A stretch of DNA of 64,000 nt from Boothiomyces macroporosus (taxonomy: Eukaryota; Chytridiomycota; Chytridiomycetes; Rhizophydiales; Terramycetaceae), in NCBI GenBank assembly GCA_027604185.1, contig JADGKB010000016.1:1-64000 (forward strand), in the 5' to 3' direction. Both the position numbers and the translations under genes were made by a program. Each line of letters starts with the position of its first letter. The stretch's first letter is position 1. Below, piece by piece: positions 41,184-51,721 of the stretch. The notes beneath the pieces were generated by a model. It had not been told where the DNA came from and did not search any database. It was given only the letters and a program-made list of their open reading frames with translations.

Positions 41184-43171
41184 CTATGAATGAAAAATTG
41201 AATCAGCTTTCAGAATCAAATGTTCAATCAGGCAGCTTTTCAAGAGTGAATCAGCAATATCTAGCTGTGTATCAACTTGCTGGTTTCTCATGATGGTGGG
41301 ACCAAACACCACACCCAAATTTGAAGCAGTCATCAAGTTCTTTTCTGCGTATAATTGAACCCTATATTAAAGCAGTTTACTTTGCCAAATGATGTATCAA
41401 GTATGAAAGCACAATATTGTTATCTGCAGGTATTTGATTGATAATCATCTTGATGGATGCATCCCTTTCATCTCCAAGTGGCAATTCTAAATCAAATACA
41501 AATTACTCATTGCTTCAATCAAATCTTTGTAATATCTTGATGGTATTAGCGGGTCTGGCATATCTCTAAAGAACTTTTTCAAGATAGATGTCACTGCTGT
41601 GATATCAAACGGATCTTCAGGGTTAGTAAGTGAGCGATGCTCGCCTTTGTTGAATGACGCATATAGAGCGTTAATTTGAGACATTGGCCCCGATTTTCTA
41701 TAAATGCCCTCATACTCCAATCCTTTGGCTTCTACAAATTCTATACAGCTAATGATAAAGAATGGGATTTCTTGATTTTTCATTATAGAAGCAAGTTCTA
41801 CTCCAAACATGTTCATTTCCAAGTTATTTAAGAAATTACCCATCACAGTATTCTTTTTCTGAATTACACATGCACCAGAACCATTGGAGCATTTACTATG
41901 ACAGTGATAACCACAAACTTGGTTAAATAATGTTACCATTACAGCGTAATTCTTTTCCCCATATTTTCTCATTGCAAAAATTGCCTGGATTTAGAACTAG
42001 GATACATTTCTTTGGAGATAAATAAGAATGTGGAAGGAATTGATGATATGGGCGCTCTATGATTATTCAATGTCTACCAGTAACTAGAATTAGCTATTCA
42101 ATACTCTCATTTAGTGAATCAATAGATGCAGTTTTCTTTGACTTTTCCCGTAGCTGGATTGTGGTGTTTGCAGCTTTTACAATATTGGTTTTGAATCCCT
42201 TGGCCCATTTTTTCGCTGGCTCCAAACTTTTATTGGCTGTTCCAGCTCTCACTCTGTTCTTTGATATTGTATTTATTGGCTGTGCCTCTATCCCTGAAGA
42301 TGGGACAGATTGAATTATTGTCACGATGTTTGCGCATATAGTGTCAATTGAGTTTAGTCTGGAGGAGAGTATTTGATTGTTTACAATGGCAAGTTCCTCT
42401 GTTGCTAGTTGTTTTGCTTTTTCCTTGTCTACTCGTGTTTGGTGTAAGAGGGCAATCTCTTTCATTTGCGAGTCGATTGTTGCTTTTTGGGCTGTAATGA
42501 GTGAAGTGACTAGACTTAGATACTGCTGATATTCTGGGTTTTGATCAACCGTGTCCTCACATCGCCTTACAGATAAAAGCATTTTGTCAAAGGCATCTAC
42601 TAATCCAACCCCATCTACTTTAGGATAATTGGATAGGGTTTCAACAGTTTTTTTACGCAACTCCAGACATGCTATTTCCTGGTTTAGAGCTTCAATAGTT
42701 TGTGTCTTTTGTGTTGTCACGATGGAAGTACGAAGTGCCTGATATTCTTTGCTCAACTCTGAAATAAGCGATTCCGCCGTTTCTCTATGAAGCTTTTCTC
42801 TAGCGACCATATTTTGCAATTCCTCAATAGTTTCCTTTAATTTAATCAATTTTTACTAGTGATTCGATATATTTCTCTTCGGAATCTTTGACAAGCCGTG
42901 ACATTCTCTCTGACAGCTCATGCATCTGTTCAAACGTATTCGCATTGCTGTATTTTGTCTTTGGTTTAGGTCCAGCAAACTCTTTAGGTACTGGTCCAGC
43001 AATTTCTGAAGATAACGACCTCTGTAGCTGTTTCTGCGCGCAATCGTCGTCACTGACATCGTTAGAGAGATCTGCTTGAGAATAGGAATCCATTATATTG
43101 GTCCAAACGTAATCGTCCTTTTGAGTATCCATCAGCATTTCAGACAATTTGACTTCATCTATGTGTGCCAT
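41184..43171 (-). CDS. Coiled-coil, C1 and RhoGAP protein
   Basis: 614 aa. Introns are 42835-42856, 42084-42104, 42057-42077, 41985-42005, 41918-41936, 41487-41506 and 41362-41380. Residues 90-330 form coiled coils (E-T-I-E-E-L-Q-N-M-V). A C1 zinc domain follows: H-Q-F-L-P-H-S-Y-L-S-P-K-K-C-N-F-C, then W-G-K-E-L-R-C-N-V-C and H-C-H-S-K-C. The RhoGAP domain has the arginine finger in E-G-I-Y-R-K-S-G, F-F-R-D-M-P-D-P-L-I-P and N-L-G-V-V-F-G-P-T-I-M. It turns off Rho-type GTPases at membranes. A 6-nt exon (42078-42083) between two 21-nt introns is predicted; skipping it also keeps the frame. Start could be 43180. Confidence 0.87.
42057..42104 (-). other. Possible 6-nt microexon between two 21-nt introns
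   Basis: On the minus strand a GTATTG...CTAATTCTAG intron (42104-42084), TTACTG (42083-42078) and a GTAGAC...ATCATAG intron (42077-42057). With the microexon the protein reads N-E-I-T-E-R-P; without it, N-E-K-R-P. Both keep the frame into the C1 domain. Confidence 0.6.
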
Positions 43172-43233
43172 TGTCAGCAATAATTTTTAAAGCAACACAA
43201 GAAAAAAAGGGCATATTTATTATTGATATCCAC

Positions 43234-43671
43234 TTACTTTGAATGCATTCCGCAAGCACAAGGACAAATCACATACGCCTTCCCACACCCGCAATGAAAG
43301 GAAGTAGCTTTATTTGCAGAGGCCGCAATTGGTATCATTTCTTCCTGATCAATGCTCATTTGACTCGAGGCATAGAATTGGGAAGACTCCAAGTCCATCT
43401 GACTACTTTCAAACGTAAAGTAAGATTCAAATCGCTTCGAGCTTTCATTTTGGATATATTTGATGGTATTCTGGACTCGCTTCTCTCCATCGTTTTGCGC
43501 CCGATATGGTCTGTTTATGATCCCAATCCTCTTTGATCTTCGCACAGTAGTGGCAGACGGAGAGACCGCCCTGAATCCAGTATCAACCGCGGCTTTGGTA
43601 TCTGGGGTCTTGGGTTTCTTTTGGTCTGCTTCTACTACATTTGACTTTCTCTTTTTCAAGATTCCAGTCAT
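43234..43671 (-). CDS. Unknown basic protein with Cys-rich tail
   Basis: An intronless 145-aa protein. The first 60 residues are Lys/Arg-rich (K-K-R-K-S, then R-R-S-K-R-I-G-I-I-N-R-P-Y-R) and look nuclear. The middle is Ser/Gln-rich with S-S-Q-M and S-S-Q-F pairs. The end is a compact cysteine cluster, H-C-G-C-G-K-A-Y-V-I-C-P-C-A-C-G-M-H, with potential to bind zinc. No family recognised. It sits in a tight same-strand run between RPAIN and the RhoGAP gene. Confidence 0.6.
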   Translation of the reverse strand: MTGILKKRKSNVVEADQKKPKTPDTKAAVDTGFRAVSPSATTVRRSKRIGIINRPYRAQNDGEKRVQNTIKYIQNESSKRFESYFTFESSQMDLESSQFYASSQMSIDQEEMIPIAASANKATSFHCGCGKAYVICPCACGMHSK

Positions 43672-43717
43672 TTCGAAGAGATTAAAAAAAGTGCGAAATA
43701 ATGGACAAATATATTTA

Positions 43718-44337
43718 CTATGGGAAACGAATGTCATCGCAATGCGAGCACATCACCATCAAGCCGGTTTCAGGATTAAAAGCAAAGAGCGGTTGGCTTT
43801 CTGGGCAAGTAGCGGTGTGACCTCGAACAAACTCGATTAAATATAGGACATATTCCCGCGCAGTGCAATTAGCCTTGTTAGCTTATTGTATACCTGAATA
43901 TTGAATCCGCATGGACAAAACAGTGTAGATCCGTTATCTTTCCGAAGACTTGCTCTCTGGCACACTGGGCATGGCTCCCAACTGGTACTAGGCTCTTCCA
44001 CATACATGCCCAATTCATCTCTGTAACCTTTTCATAAGCAACAATTTACATTCGTGCTGAATTTCTCTCTCAATTTCTACAATTAGATCCGGATCGATCC
44101 AATCCGGAGCGCTACTCTCCAGTAAACTCAATTCTTGTTTCATTATTTTCCTAATCTAAATCAACAGAAAGGTACTTCTATTTCTTGTTCGTATCCCTCC
44201 ATTCCCCGCAGTTTGTTCAGCAATAGGCTTCTGTTATTCCGGAACCGCTCAATACATTTCTTTCTGAATTTCTCTCTTGGTAGCTGTGATTTTGCAGTCA
44301 GTGGGGATGATATCCTTGGTTTGTGAAACTTGTTCAT
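43718..44337 (-). CDS. RPAIN: RPA-interacting protein
   Basis: Introns 44156-44175, 44028-44049 and 43874-43893 join four exons into 185 aa. The basic N-terminal helix (R-E-K-F-R-K-K-C-I-E-R-F-R-N-N-R) matches the RPAIN importin-binding start. The middle is an acidic helix. The end is the zinc domain: P-C-P-V-C-Q-R-A-S-L, F-C-P-C-G-F-N-I, H-T-A-T-C-P and a last L-M-V-M-C-S-H-C-D. RPAIN carries replication protein A into the nucleus. The whole gene appears only when the three tiny introns are removed. Confidence 0.85.
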
Positions 44338-44366
44338 TTTTTGAAAAAAAAAGTCCACGATAGATT

Positions 44367-45378
44367 TTATTTCTTTGGGTAATGGTGCCGAGTTACCAGC
44401 CCATTCTTGCTAAATAACACACCTCGATCTTCATAGAATGCAGCTCCTTCTGCTTTGACTTTGACTGGTTGAGCAATCGCGACCGATGGGGAGTACTTTT
44501 CTTCAATGTCAAAGGGTTCCTTCTTGAATATCCCCATCGCTTCTTGATTCAAAGCGCTTACTCCACGTAGAAAAGCAACTCTCATTTCTTCCTGCTGTTG
44601 AATTTGCCTATTCCTATACTGCTCCATCTTGCTATTCAATTCATTTATCTTTTGCATATACCCGTTGATTTTATTATCTGATTCTTGCACAATCTTTGCA
44701 ATTTGAAAATCGGCTTCTCTCTACCATAAGTACTAGTTACTCTTATTTTTCTCTCTGTAGTAATCCGCCAGTGATTCTGGGTTACTGAAAACCAAGCAAG
44801 GAGAATCTTTCTCGTTATTCTTGATTTATAGTAGTGCCGCGCCAGCTTGAACGTTGTTTCTTTGTTTGATTGAACTTGTGCTTTTGATTGCCATGCTCTG
44901 AAGAATTGATGGACTGTCAACTGGTTCCTCTATCATTAACACTGTTCTAGGAAGCCCAAGTGATTTGCCTTACCTTTTTACCAAGGTATTCGATCGTTTT
45001 ATTCACTAGTTTGTTTCGTTCGGTCAGTAGCTTCTTGCTATGTTGCTCCTTGTCCTTGCTTTGCTGCAGCTCTGCTTGTAACCCCTCAATTCTGGTTTCA
45101 TAAAAGGATTTCATGCTATTCATTTCTTCCTGCTTTATTTGATTACAGGCGGATCTTGAGTCTTGGTACTCTTTCATCAGGCTTTCTTTGATAGTAGCAG
45201 TCCATTCGTCAAATCTTTCGGAAAAATATTCCAGTTCCGGATCTTTTCCAATTACTGAGGGTTCCATATCTGTGGTTTTTGTTAGTGATTCTGCCAAATA
45301 TTGCACTTCAACCTGTATTGCTTGCTGATTGATTGTTGTCATGAATAACGCGAAAAGTTGCTGTGGAATTTGGTGCAT
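44367..45378 (-). CDS. POC5-like centriolar protein
   Basis: Introns 44930-44973 (44 nt) and 44721-44740 (20) give at least 315 aa. A long coiled coil contains Trp-centred centrin-binding-type repeats, F-F-R-A-W-Q-S-K-A and L-L-A-W-F-S-V-T-Q-N-H-W. The end carries V-A-F-L-R-G-V-S-A-L-N-Q-E-A-M-G-I-F, the most conserved part of POC5. POC5 builds the inner scaffold of centrioles and basal bodies with centrin. An additional upstream exon encoding V-F-E-N-E-I-M-R-I-K-S (near 45450) is possible, so the start is uncertain. Confidence 0.77.
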
Positions 45379-45594
45379 ATAATAGCATACATGAAATTAT
45401 ATGAGTATGTAGATGTATCAAATATATATTACCGATTTAATTCTCATGATCTCGTTTTCAAATACCGAGACTAGCTGATCAAGAACTCAAGATGAACAAA
45501 TTTGAACATACAACACCATATTGCAATAATGTTAGTTATAGTAGTTTAACTTGCTCAACTGAGGCTCAAATTTTAACTTTACGCGTAAAAGATC

Positions 45595-46173
45595 ATGGTA
45601 GTCAACAACCCTCACTTTACATCGGGATATCAAAAAGTACTATTCCTGGGATCCGGTTCATCAGGAAAGTCTGCGCTGGTACAAAAGTAAAGCTTTCTAA
45701 ACAAGATATCTCTCCAATACATTTTCACAGGATTACCAACAAACTTTTGGTGCAGAAATGTACTACAAGACATCCACCGATCAAAAGAAAGCCTCTTTGG
45801 AAATGTGGGTAATCGGTGGCCACCAGCGCTACCACACTATGCTAACACAGTTCTATCAAGATTGCGCAGTAATTAGAGTTGATATAGGTTGCAGTATTGT
45901 GTTTTGATCTAATGAACGTGGCTTCATTTCAAGAGCTACCTTTCTGGTACAATGAAGTTAAAAGAAATGTGCCGGATGCTTTGGTAATAGTTGTAGGAAC
46001 TAAAGGAGATGAGCCAGACTCAATGGCGGTAAAATTCCAAGAAGTTCTCAAATTGGTAATATTGATTAATTCAGACTAAAGACTGGGGAGTGGATTATAA
46101 ATCAACATCGTCCAAGAACGGATCCAATATCACCGAGCTATTTGATTCAATAATTTCCAAAGTCTCCATATGA
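45595..46173 (+). CDS. Atypical Rab-like small GTPase
   Basis: Introns 45687-45705, 45869-45887 and 46057-46075 (all 19 nt) give 173 aa. The P-loop G-S-G-S-S-G-K-S-A-L is intact. The switch II position reads W-V-I-G-G-H-Q-R-Y instead of W-D-x-A-G-x-E, so the usual magnesium Asp and catalytic Gln are missing. The G4 motif is T-K-G-D rather than N-K-x-D. V-A-V-L-C-F-D-L-M-N-V-A-S-F fits Rab. There is no C-terminal prenylation Cys. Such features recall intraflagellar-transport or ciliary Rab-like proteins (IFT27, RABL type), but the exact member is unclear. Confidence 0.72.
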
Positions 46174-46247
46174 GCGGTAATAAATCTATTTTATATTTAT
46201 TAGATATTTGTGTCTATGGTTTGGTCATCACTCTAAGGGTGGCGAAA

Positions 46248-49200
46248 TTATCCCAGCATGTTTGACAAGCTGCCCAAGCTCGACATACTATACAAATTGG
46301 CACTGCTTCCCAAATTAGGATCGCCTTCCTTCCACAGCGGATGATAATATCTACAGTTATCACAAGGTACCTTGATATCATTGAAGAAATCGATATTCGT
46401 CTTCTGCTGCAGTCTATACCTTCAAGAGTAGACTGCAATTTCGTAATCCATTTCAGTACTTTTTCGTCTTCAAATTTATCCTTTTTGAATTTGACACCGC
46501 ATTCCAGGGAATTTTCACATTCAATCATGATAAACTTTATATCGCAGTCATCTTGATTATTGATTGACCATAGTCTTTCGCAGCGCATTGATTCGTATTG
46601 GTCTTCTTTGTTTTCTTGTGGACACAAGAGATCCTGAATAGAGAATCCATTCTTCTGCCACTCTTGTAATTCCCGATTAGAGATGAATTGAAATTTCACT
46701 GGGAATTCCATGTTTGTTTTTAATGTTTTGTTTATAAACGCCAAAGGACAGGCTACTCCGTGTCTCTTGATTTGCTTGAATATTTTGTATACCGAGGTAA
46801 ACAGCTCGCTGAAGGTTGTTCCTTTCTTTGTTAGATCGATTTTGACAGGAAAAGAATCTGTCAGCGGGCCGTAGAGCAACCCTTGCGATCTGAAATTCAT
46901 CTCTACACCAATAATAAATAGATTATTTCCGGTAACATGCCGCATAAGCACTCCAAACGCTGCCAGACATACCGCGTTTACCGAGTACTCCTTCATCTTT
47001 TTTTCGCTAAATTTCACTGTATTTTCTTCATCATCTGATTCCAACAGACTGTCATTATCTGATGAATCGTTTATTTCAAGTTTGTTTGCTTTTCTAGAAG
47101 TTCTTTTCTTATTTCTAATGTTGATTGTCCACTCGCTTCTAAACTGCCTCAAATTATCAAATATATCTTCCTTGACTGTGAAATTCAAGAATTTGAATTT
47201 GTTTGTAGAGGCTGGCAAGTCCGTCACAGTGTCGAACATTTGCTTTAATGACAGGCATGGAATGAATGTCTCTGTTATTGGTGGTTGCAGGACTGCATTG
47301 AGACGGAATTCCATATCCTCATTGGCATCAATAACTTTCTTTGCTTTCATATGGTTTTCAACTGAAGTTTCCAGCCCTCGGGAAGCTTTTGCGATTTCTC
47401 TTTCCAAGGTGAATTTCACTTTTCCTTGCTCCATAATACACTCTTTGATACGGTTTTTGACATAGTCCGCCAGAGCCAGTATCTGTCTTTTGTCTCTGTT
47501 ATTCAATTCCAATTTTTCAACATAAGAGTCTGTTAATGAAGCAAAGGCTTCCAAATCCATTGAAGCCGCATCCAACTTTCTTTGCACCTCTTTTGGAACG
47601 TCATGCTTATTCAGGAGCGGTACTATATTTTCATCTATTGCCTCATCTCCCAATACTGCCTTGATTAGCGCTTCCTTTGTCTTTTGACTAATGAAAATTA
47701 CTTCTCCAGTCTCCATATCTGTAAATTTGACAGTTTGTCCATCGGCATCGGCTTCTTCTATTGCCATTCGCTGCTTCCTCAGCTTCATTAAATCCTTTTC
47801 AAATTGCATTCTTCTTTTAGAAGCCGCCAGTAACGAATTCTTTAAGGTCTTCTTTTCCTTCTGCAGCCGTTTCAATTGAGCCTCAAGGTTGCTCTTTTCC
47901 TCTGGTGCCAAATTGTCTTGATTAATTTCTACACACTGGTTCCTCCAAAACGAGATATCTGAATTTGTTCGAACATTCTCATAAGAGTAATCTTCAAAGG
48001 TATCATTTTCTTCCGATTGATATTCTGATAAATTTGGAACATCTTGGTTGTACAGCAGAAACAGCTTCTTGGCAAACAGAGTTATTGAAAGCTCGTCAAG
48101 GATTGTCATTGAGCCAGCGATTACAATGAAATCATTCTTTGGAATCGGCGTTTGAAGCAAGAGCACTGCAAATGGCTTTTCAAGTGTCAAACTGTTTATC
48201 CAGGTGTTCGCTGCCTGCCACATTTGCTCCAATACCGGATGGTTTTCATTGATGTCTACAGTCTTTTGGATTAGATAGCGTCCTGGGTCTATATCAGTGT
48301 AAGCTGTATCATCAACATAGCATTTAATATCAGCATCAATAATTTTGGCATTGCGGAAAATGGTAGTAGATAGAACAGTATAGGTGGAGCACAGCTTGTT
48401 TATGGTTCGTTCTAGCTTTGATTTATTACATGGACAAGAAGTAACGTAACCTTGATGTATCACATAGGAAGAATGCGGTGGAAAAGGTATTGGTGATTCT
48501 TGCTCATCAATTCCGGGTAATAGCTTAGTTGCAAGCTCTATTTGAAATTCCGTTGGATGATAAGACCGTTTGAAATTCGTGAGACTTGGAGTGCGAACAA
48601 AATCTTCGGAACCCAAGCTTTCCTTTACAGATTCTAATGATATTTGATTAGATGGACTTTGATCAATCTCTTCTGGAATTGAATCTTCAGAGTGCAGCAT
48701 TGGTTCTGATCTTGAAACGTCTTTATCTTTGATTGGTTTTGGCTAAATTAATGATATTGTACTGGAGCATTCGGTCGTGTTGAAATATTCCATGGAGGAA
48801 GCTCAATTGGTTTGGGTGGTACTTTCTTTTTTGGTTTTGGTTTTGATGCTACATTAGATAATAGATACCCAGCTCATTAGCAGATGCTGGTCTTTGTTGC
48901 AGGTTTTCTTTTAGACTGGTTCTCTTCTTTGGGTTCCCAGTAGTGGGTCTCGTTGGCGCTTTAAGTCCCTCGGCATACAATAAGGGGGTACTTTGAATAG
49001 CATCCCTGGTTTTGTCCTGCTTCTTTAAAATGTACTTTTGTGAATTTCTGACAGTGAAGCTATCGGTGGACAATACGCTAGTAGATGTACTCGGTCTTCT
49101 TGATGAATTTAGCTTTCTAGGATCCAAGGGAATCGAAGGGTGTCGTTGGGTTGCTGGAGGATAATTCCTGGGTAACTCTGCAGTGTCGTTAATATACTCT

Positions 49201-49274
49201 AATGAACTGCTTGCTGTACGCGTACTATTTTGTTCTCTCTGCTTATTGATAGTTGTTCTGAATGCGCTTGCCAT
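46248..49274 (-). CDS. Degenerate condensation-domain protein with coiled-coil insert
   Basis: 988 aa; introns 48849-48868, 48743-48762 and 46351-46370. The first 150 residues are disordered. Two halves resemble the condensation/CoA-dependent acyltransferase fold: an N-lobe with L-C-S-T-Y-T-V-L-S-T-T-I-F and I-A-G-S-M-T-I-L-D-E-L, and a C-lobe with A-F-G-V-L-M-R-H-V-T-G, R-S-Q-G-L-L-Y-G-P-L and D-S-F-P-V-K-I-D-L. The catalytic HHxxxDG is not recognisable (S-M-T-I-L-D-E at that place), so it is probably not an active enzyme. About 300 residues of charged helix separate the halves. The last exon ends with S-S-L-G-S-L-S-N-M-L-G, like the nearby Ser/Asn/Leu-repeat family. Confidence 0.6.
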
Positions 49275-49577
49275 TCCTTCTTTGTTCAGGCGTGTCAAGA
49301 AAAAGACAATATCCACAATCAAAATATAAATTTCAAATAAAATCAATAGAGCTAAAAGATGGTGATAATGGACCTTTTTTCGTTGTTTGCATTGGGAGAC
49401 AGGGTATGCTGAAGCGGATTGAAAGAGGGAAGCCCGCCAAGTGAGAGGGTAGTAAATTACAAATTATACCTGAAGCTTTGCATCAATGCTTGCGGAACAT
49501 GTCCTCAAGCGGATCAGTTGGCTCTCGCCAGAGCCTTTCATCTCAGTTTCACTCTTCAATATTTTTGACTTTTTTCT
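49275..49577. other. Divergent promoter region
   Basis: About 300 nt between the divergent condensation-like and cyclin genes. No exon, repeat or RNA gene recognised. Confidence 0.35.
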
Positions 49578-50371
49578 ATGGTAATCTCAAAGAATGACTG
49601 GATTTTTTCAAAGTTGAAACCACTGCCGTTACAAGAAAGACAATACCAATACAAAGCAATAAAGTTTTTATCATACCTGGGAAACTATTTCAAGAAAGAG
49701 AATTCAACGATAGCCATCGCATGTACAATTTTTCATCGATACTACGCTAGATTAGGAAGACTGAAAGCAAACAACATTTACGTAATGCAATCGTAACCAA
49801 GGATGTCGCTGCTGCTTGTTTGTTCTTGTCCAGCAAGTTTGGAGATCATATGCTCAAATTAAGCAGGTATTCCTTATTAATTCAAGGTTATTATTGCTAA
49901 TTCCAGGCTAGTTGAACACTGTGTATCATTAACCAAATCGGAATCCAGTAAATTATCAAACGAATGGAAAGAATCCATTTTATATCACGAGGAAATCATT
50001 ACTGCAACACTATGCTTTGATTTTGACGTTGAAATTCCGCATACTTTTTTGAAAAGGCTCTTTGATGAATTCGATATTACAACAGAAGAGAAGCAAAAGA
50101 TTTGGTATATTGTAAATGACTGGTATTTTCCATTAACCAAGCTTTTACTCTGATATATGTGTGAGATATCCCCCAAGATCCCTCTCAATTGCTTGTATTT
50201 ACACTTTCTTTAAATTAACAAAGCGGGATTTGCCGAAAGGAAAAAAGTCCTTCTGGGATATAGTCGATGAGAGGGAAGAATATATCGCCGGTAATTGGTT
50301 TCTAACAAGACATTCACTCCAAAATAGCAGAGTTTTATCGGAATATCCGTGAGCTTGAAACTGAAAAATGA
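49578..50371 (+). CDS. Cyclin, CTK2/cyclin-K-like
   Basis: 231 aa with two cyclin folds. The start D-W-I-F-S-K, then A-I-A-C-T-I-F-H-R-Y-Y-A-R-L and Y-D-V-A-A-A-C-L-F-L-S-S-K-F-G-D, match transcription cyclins (CTK2, cyclin K/T). The second fold has Y-P-P-R-S-L-S-I-A-C-I-Y and K-S-F-W-D-I-V. A partner kinase acting on RNA polymerase II is expected. Introns are 49782-49801, 50123-50141 and 50291-50309, plus 49867-49906, which consists of two complete 20-nt introns placed end to end. It converges with CTU1, stops 23 nt apart. Confidence 0.78.
49867..49906 (+). other. Abutted double intron (20 + 20 nt)
   Basis: GTATTCCTTATTAATTCAAG (49867-49886) is followed at once by GTTATTATTGCTAATTCCAG (49887-49906). 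Each has a donor, a TTAAT or CTAAT branch site and an AG. Only removal of all 40 nt keeps the cyclin frame (S-R-L-V-E). It may be spliced as one 40-nt intron or in two steps. Confidence 0.8.
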
Positions 50372-50394
50372 TGGAATATATAGACTTTATTAGT

Positions 50395-51494
50395 TTAGGG
50401 ATGGGCTTTTGATTTCTCTGTCAATAGACAACTATTGTTAGTTTGAGTTACTTGTTTAAAGTTTTGGATAGCCGGTGTTTTGATTTCACCATGTTGTTTT
50501 CTGATTTTTGATTCGTTTGCTATTCCTAGCTTTGGCAAACCTCTATTCAGTCCTTCCAGCAGGACACAGGCTTTACACAGCTTGTTGCTACTCATGTAGC
50601 CACATCTCTCACAATTCCCAACAATCACTTTGCCTCTAATTAGCAAATATTACCTTCTACTTCTTGGTTCAATTTCACTTCAACATTTGACTGATAGCTT
50701 TCTCCTGATTGAATAATGTCCAAAATGCTAGTAGTACTGATTCGCTCCAAATCTTTCAAAAAGGTTCGCGCATAGCCTCTATAAGCGTTTGGCGAATAAA
50801 TACATTCAGTAGAGAAATAGTCCAATTTCTTAAAGTAAGCGTACATGACGATTTCTTTTTCATAGATATACTTGAATGGTTTGGACCTTGGAATAGTCTG
50901 ATCTGTCGCCGTTTGAATTTGAGTGCATCTTGAGAGTCTGGAAAAATCACCGCGCATGATATTCATCAAGACTGTTTCAGCGATATCATCCGCATTATGG
51001 CCAGTAACAATGTGATTGACATTCAGCAGTAAAGCTCCTCTATCCAAAGCTTGTCTCCTAAAGACACCGCAAAAAGTACAATTATTTTTTAATCCTATTT
51101 GCGCAACAATTTTATCCATAGTCCAACCATACAGGTCTTGATAGCTAAGGATTTTTAATGGGATTCCGTATTCTTCTCTGTTTCGCTGAACAGTCAAAAG
51201 CGAATCGTCTCGGTATCCAGTAATTCCTTCGTCAATTGAAAGTAAAAACAAATCCAGTCCGTAATCGTACCGCTTATTCAAAGTGGTCATTACATGCGCA
51301 AGCACCGTGCTATCTTTTCCACCACTGACAGCAATAGCTACCTTGTCACCTCTCTTGAATAGTTTATTTAGCGTAATGGTGTTGTGGACTTTGGTTTCCA
51401 GCTGCAAAAAGAAACACTCCTTGCAAGACGGTTCGAGAGTAGAAGGGATTTTAACCAGCGCTCTAGCGGTTTTGCAAATTGAGCAGTTCTTCAT
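50395..51494 (-). CDS. CTU1: Cytoplasmic tRNA 2-thiolation protein 1
   Basis: Ncs6/CTU1, the enzyme that 2-thiolates wobble uridine in tRNA with CTU2. 359 aa, one intron (50634-50653). Visible are the first zinc pairs C-S-I-C and C-K-E-C, the PP-loop [26 protein letters not shown], and [15 protein letters not shown] last zinc finger reads [22 protein letters not shown]. The intron needs its second AG (TTAGAG), as in the receptor gene. Confidence 0.95.
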
Positions 51495-51721
51495 TTTGTC
51501 AAAAAAAAAAGAAAAACAAAGAGGAAATATTACGCTTGGAAATACAAGGCAAACCCAAAGCAAATCCTAGAGCGTTTAGGCTAATGCGAGGCGATGCGAT
51601 TGAGATTTTGAATTCATCTCTAGTAGTTTTGGCATATTCCCCCCAAAAAGGAAAAACTGTCAGGTGCAAGGCTTACCCATGTATAACGTGATTTAATTTT
51701 CCCATAGTTTTCGAAAGAAAA

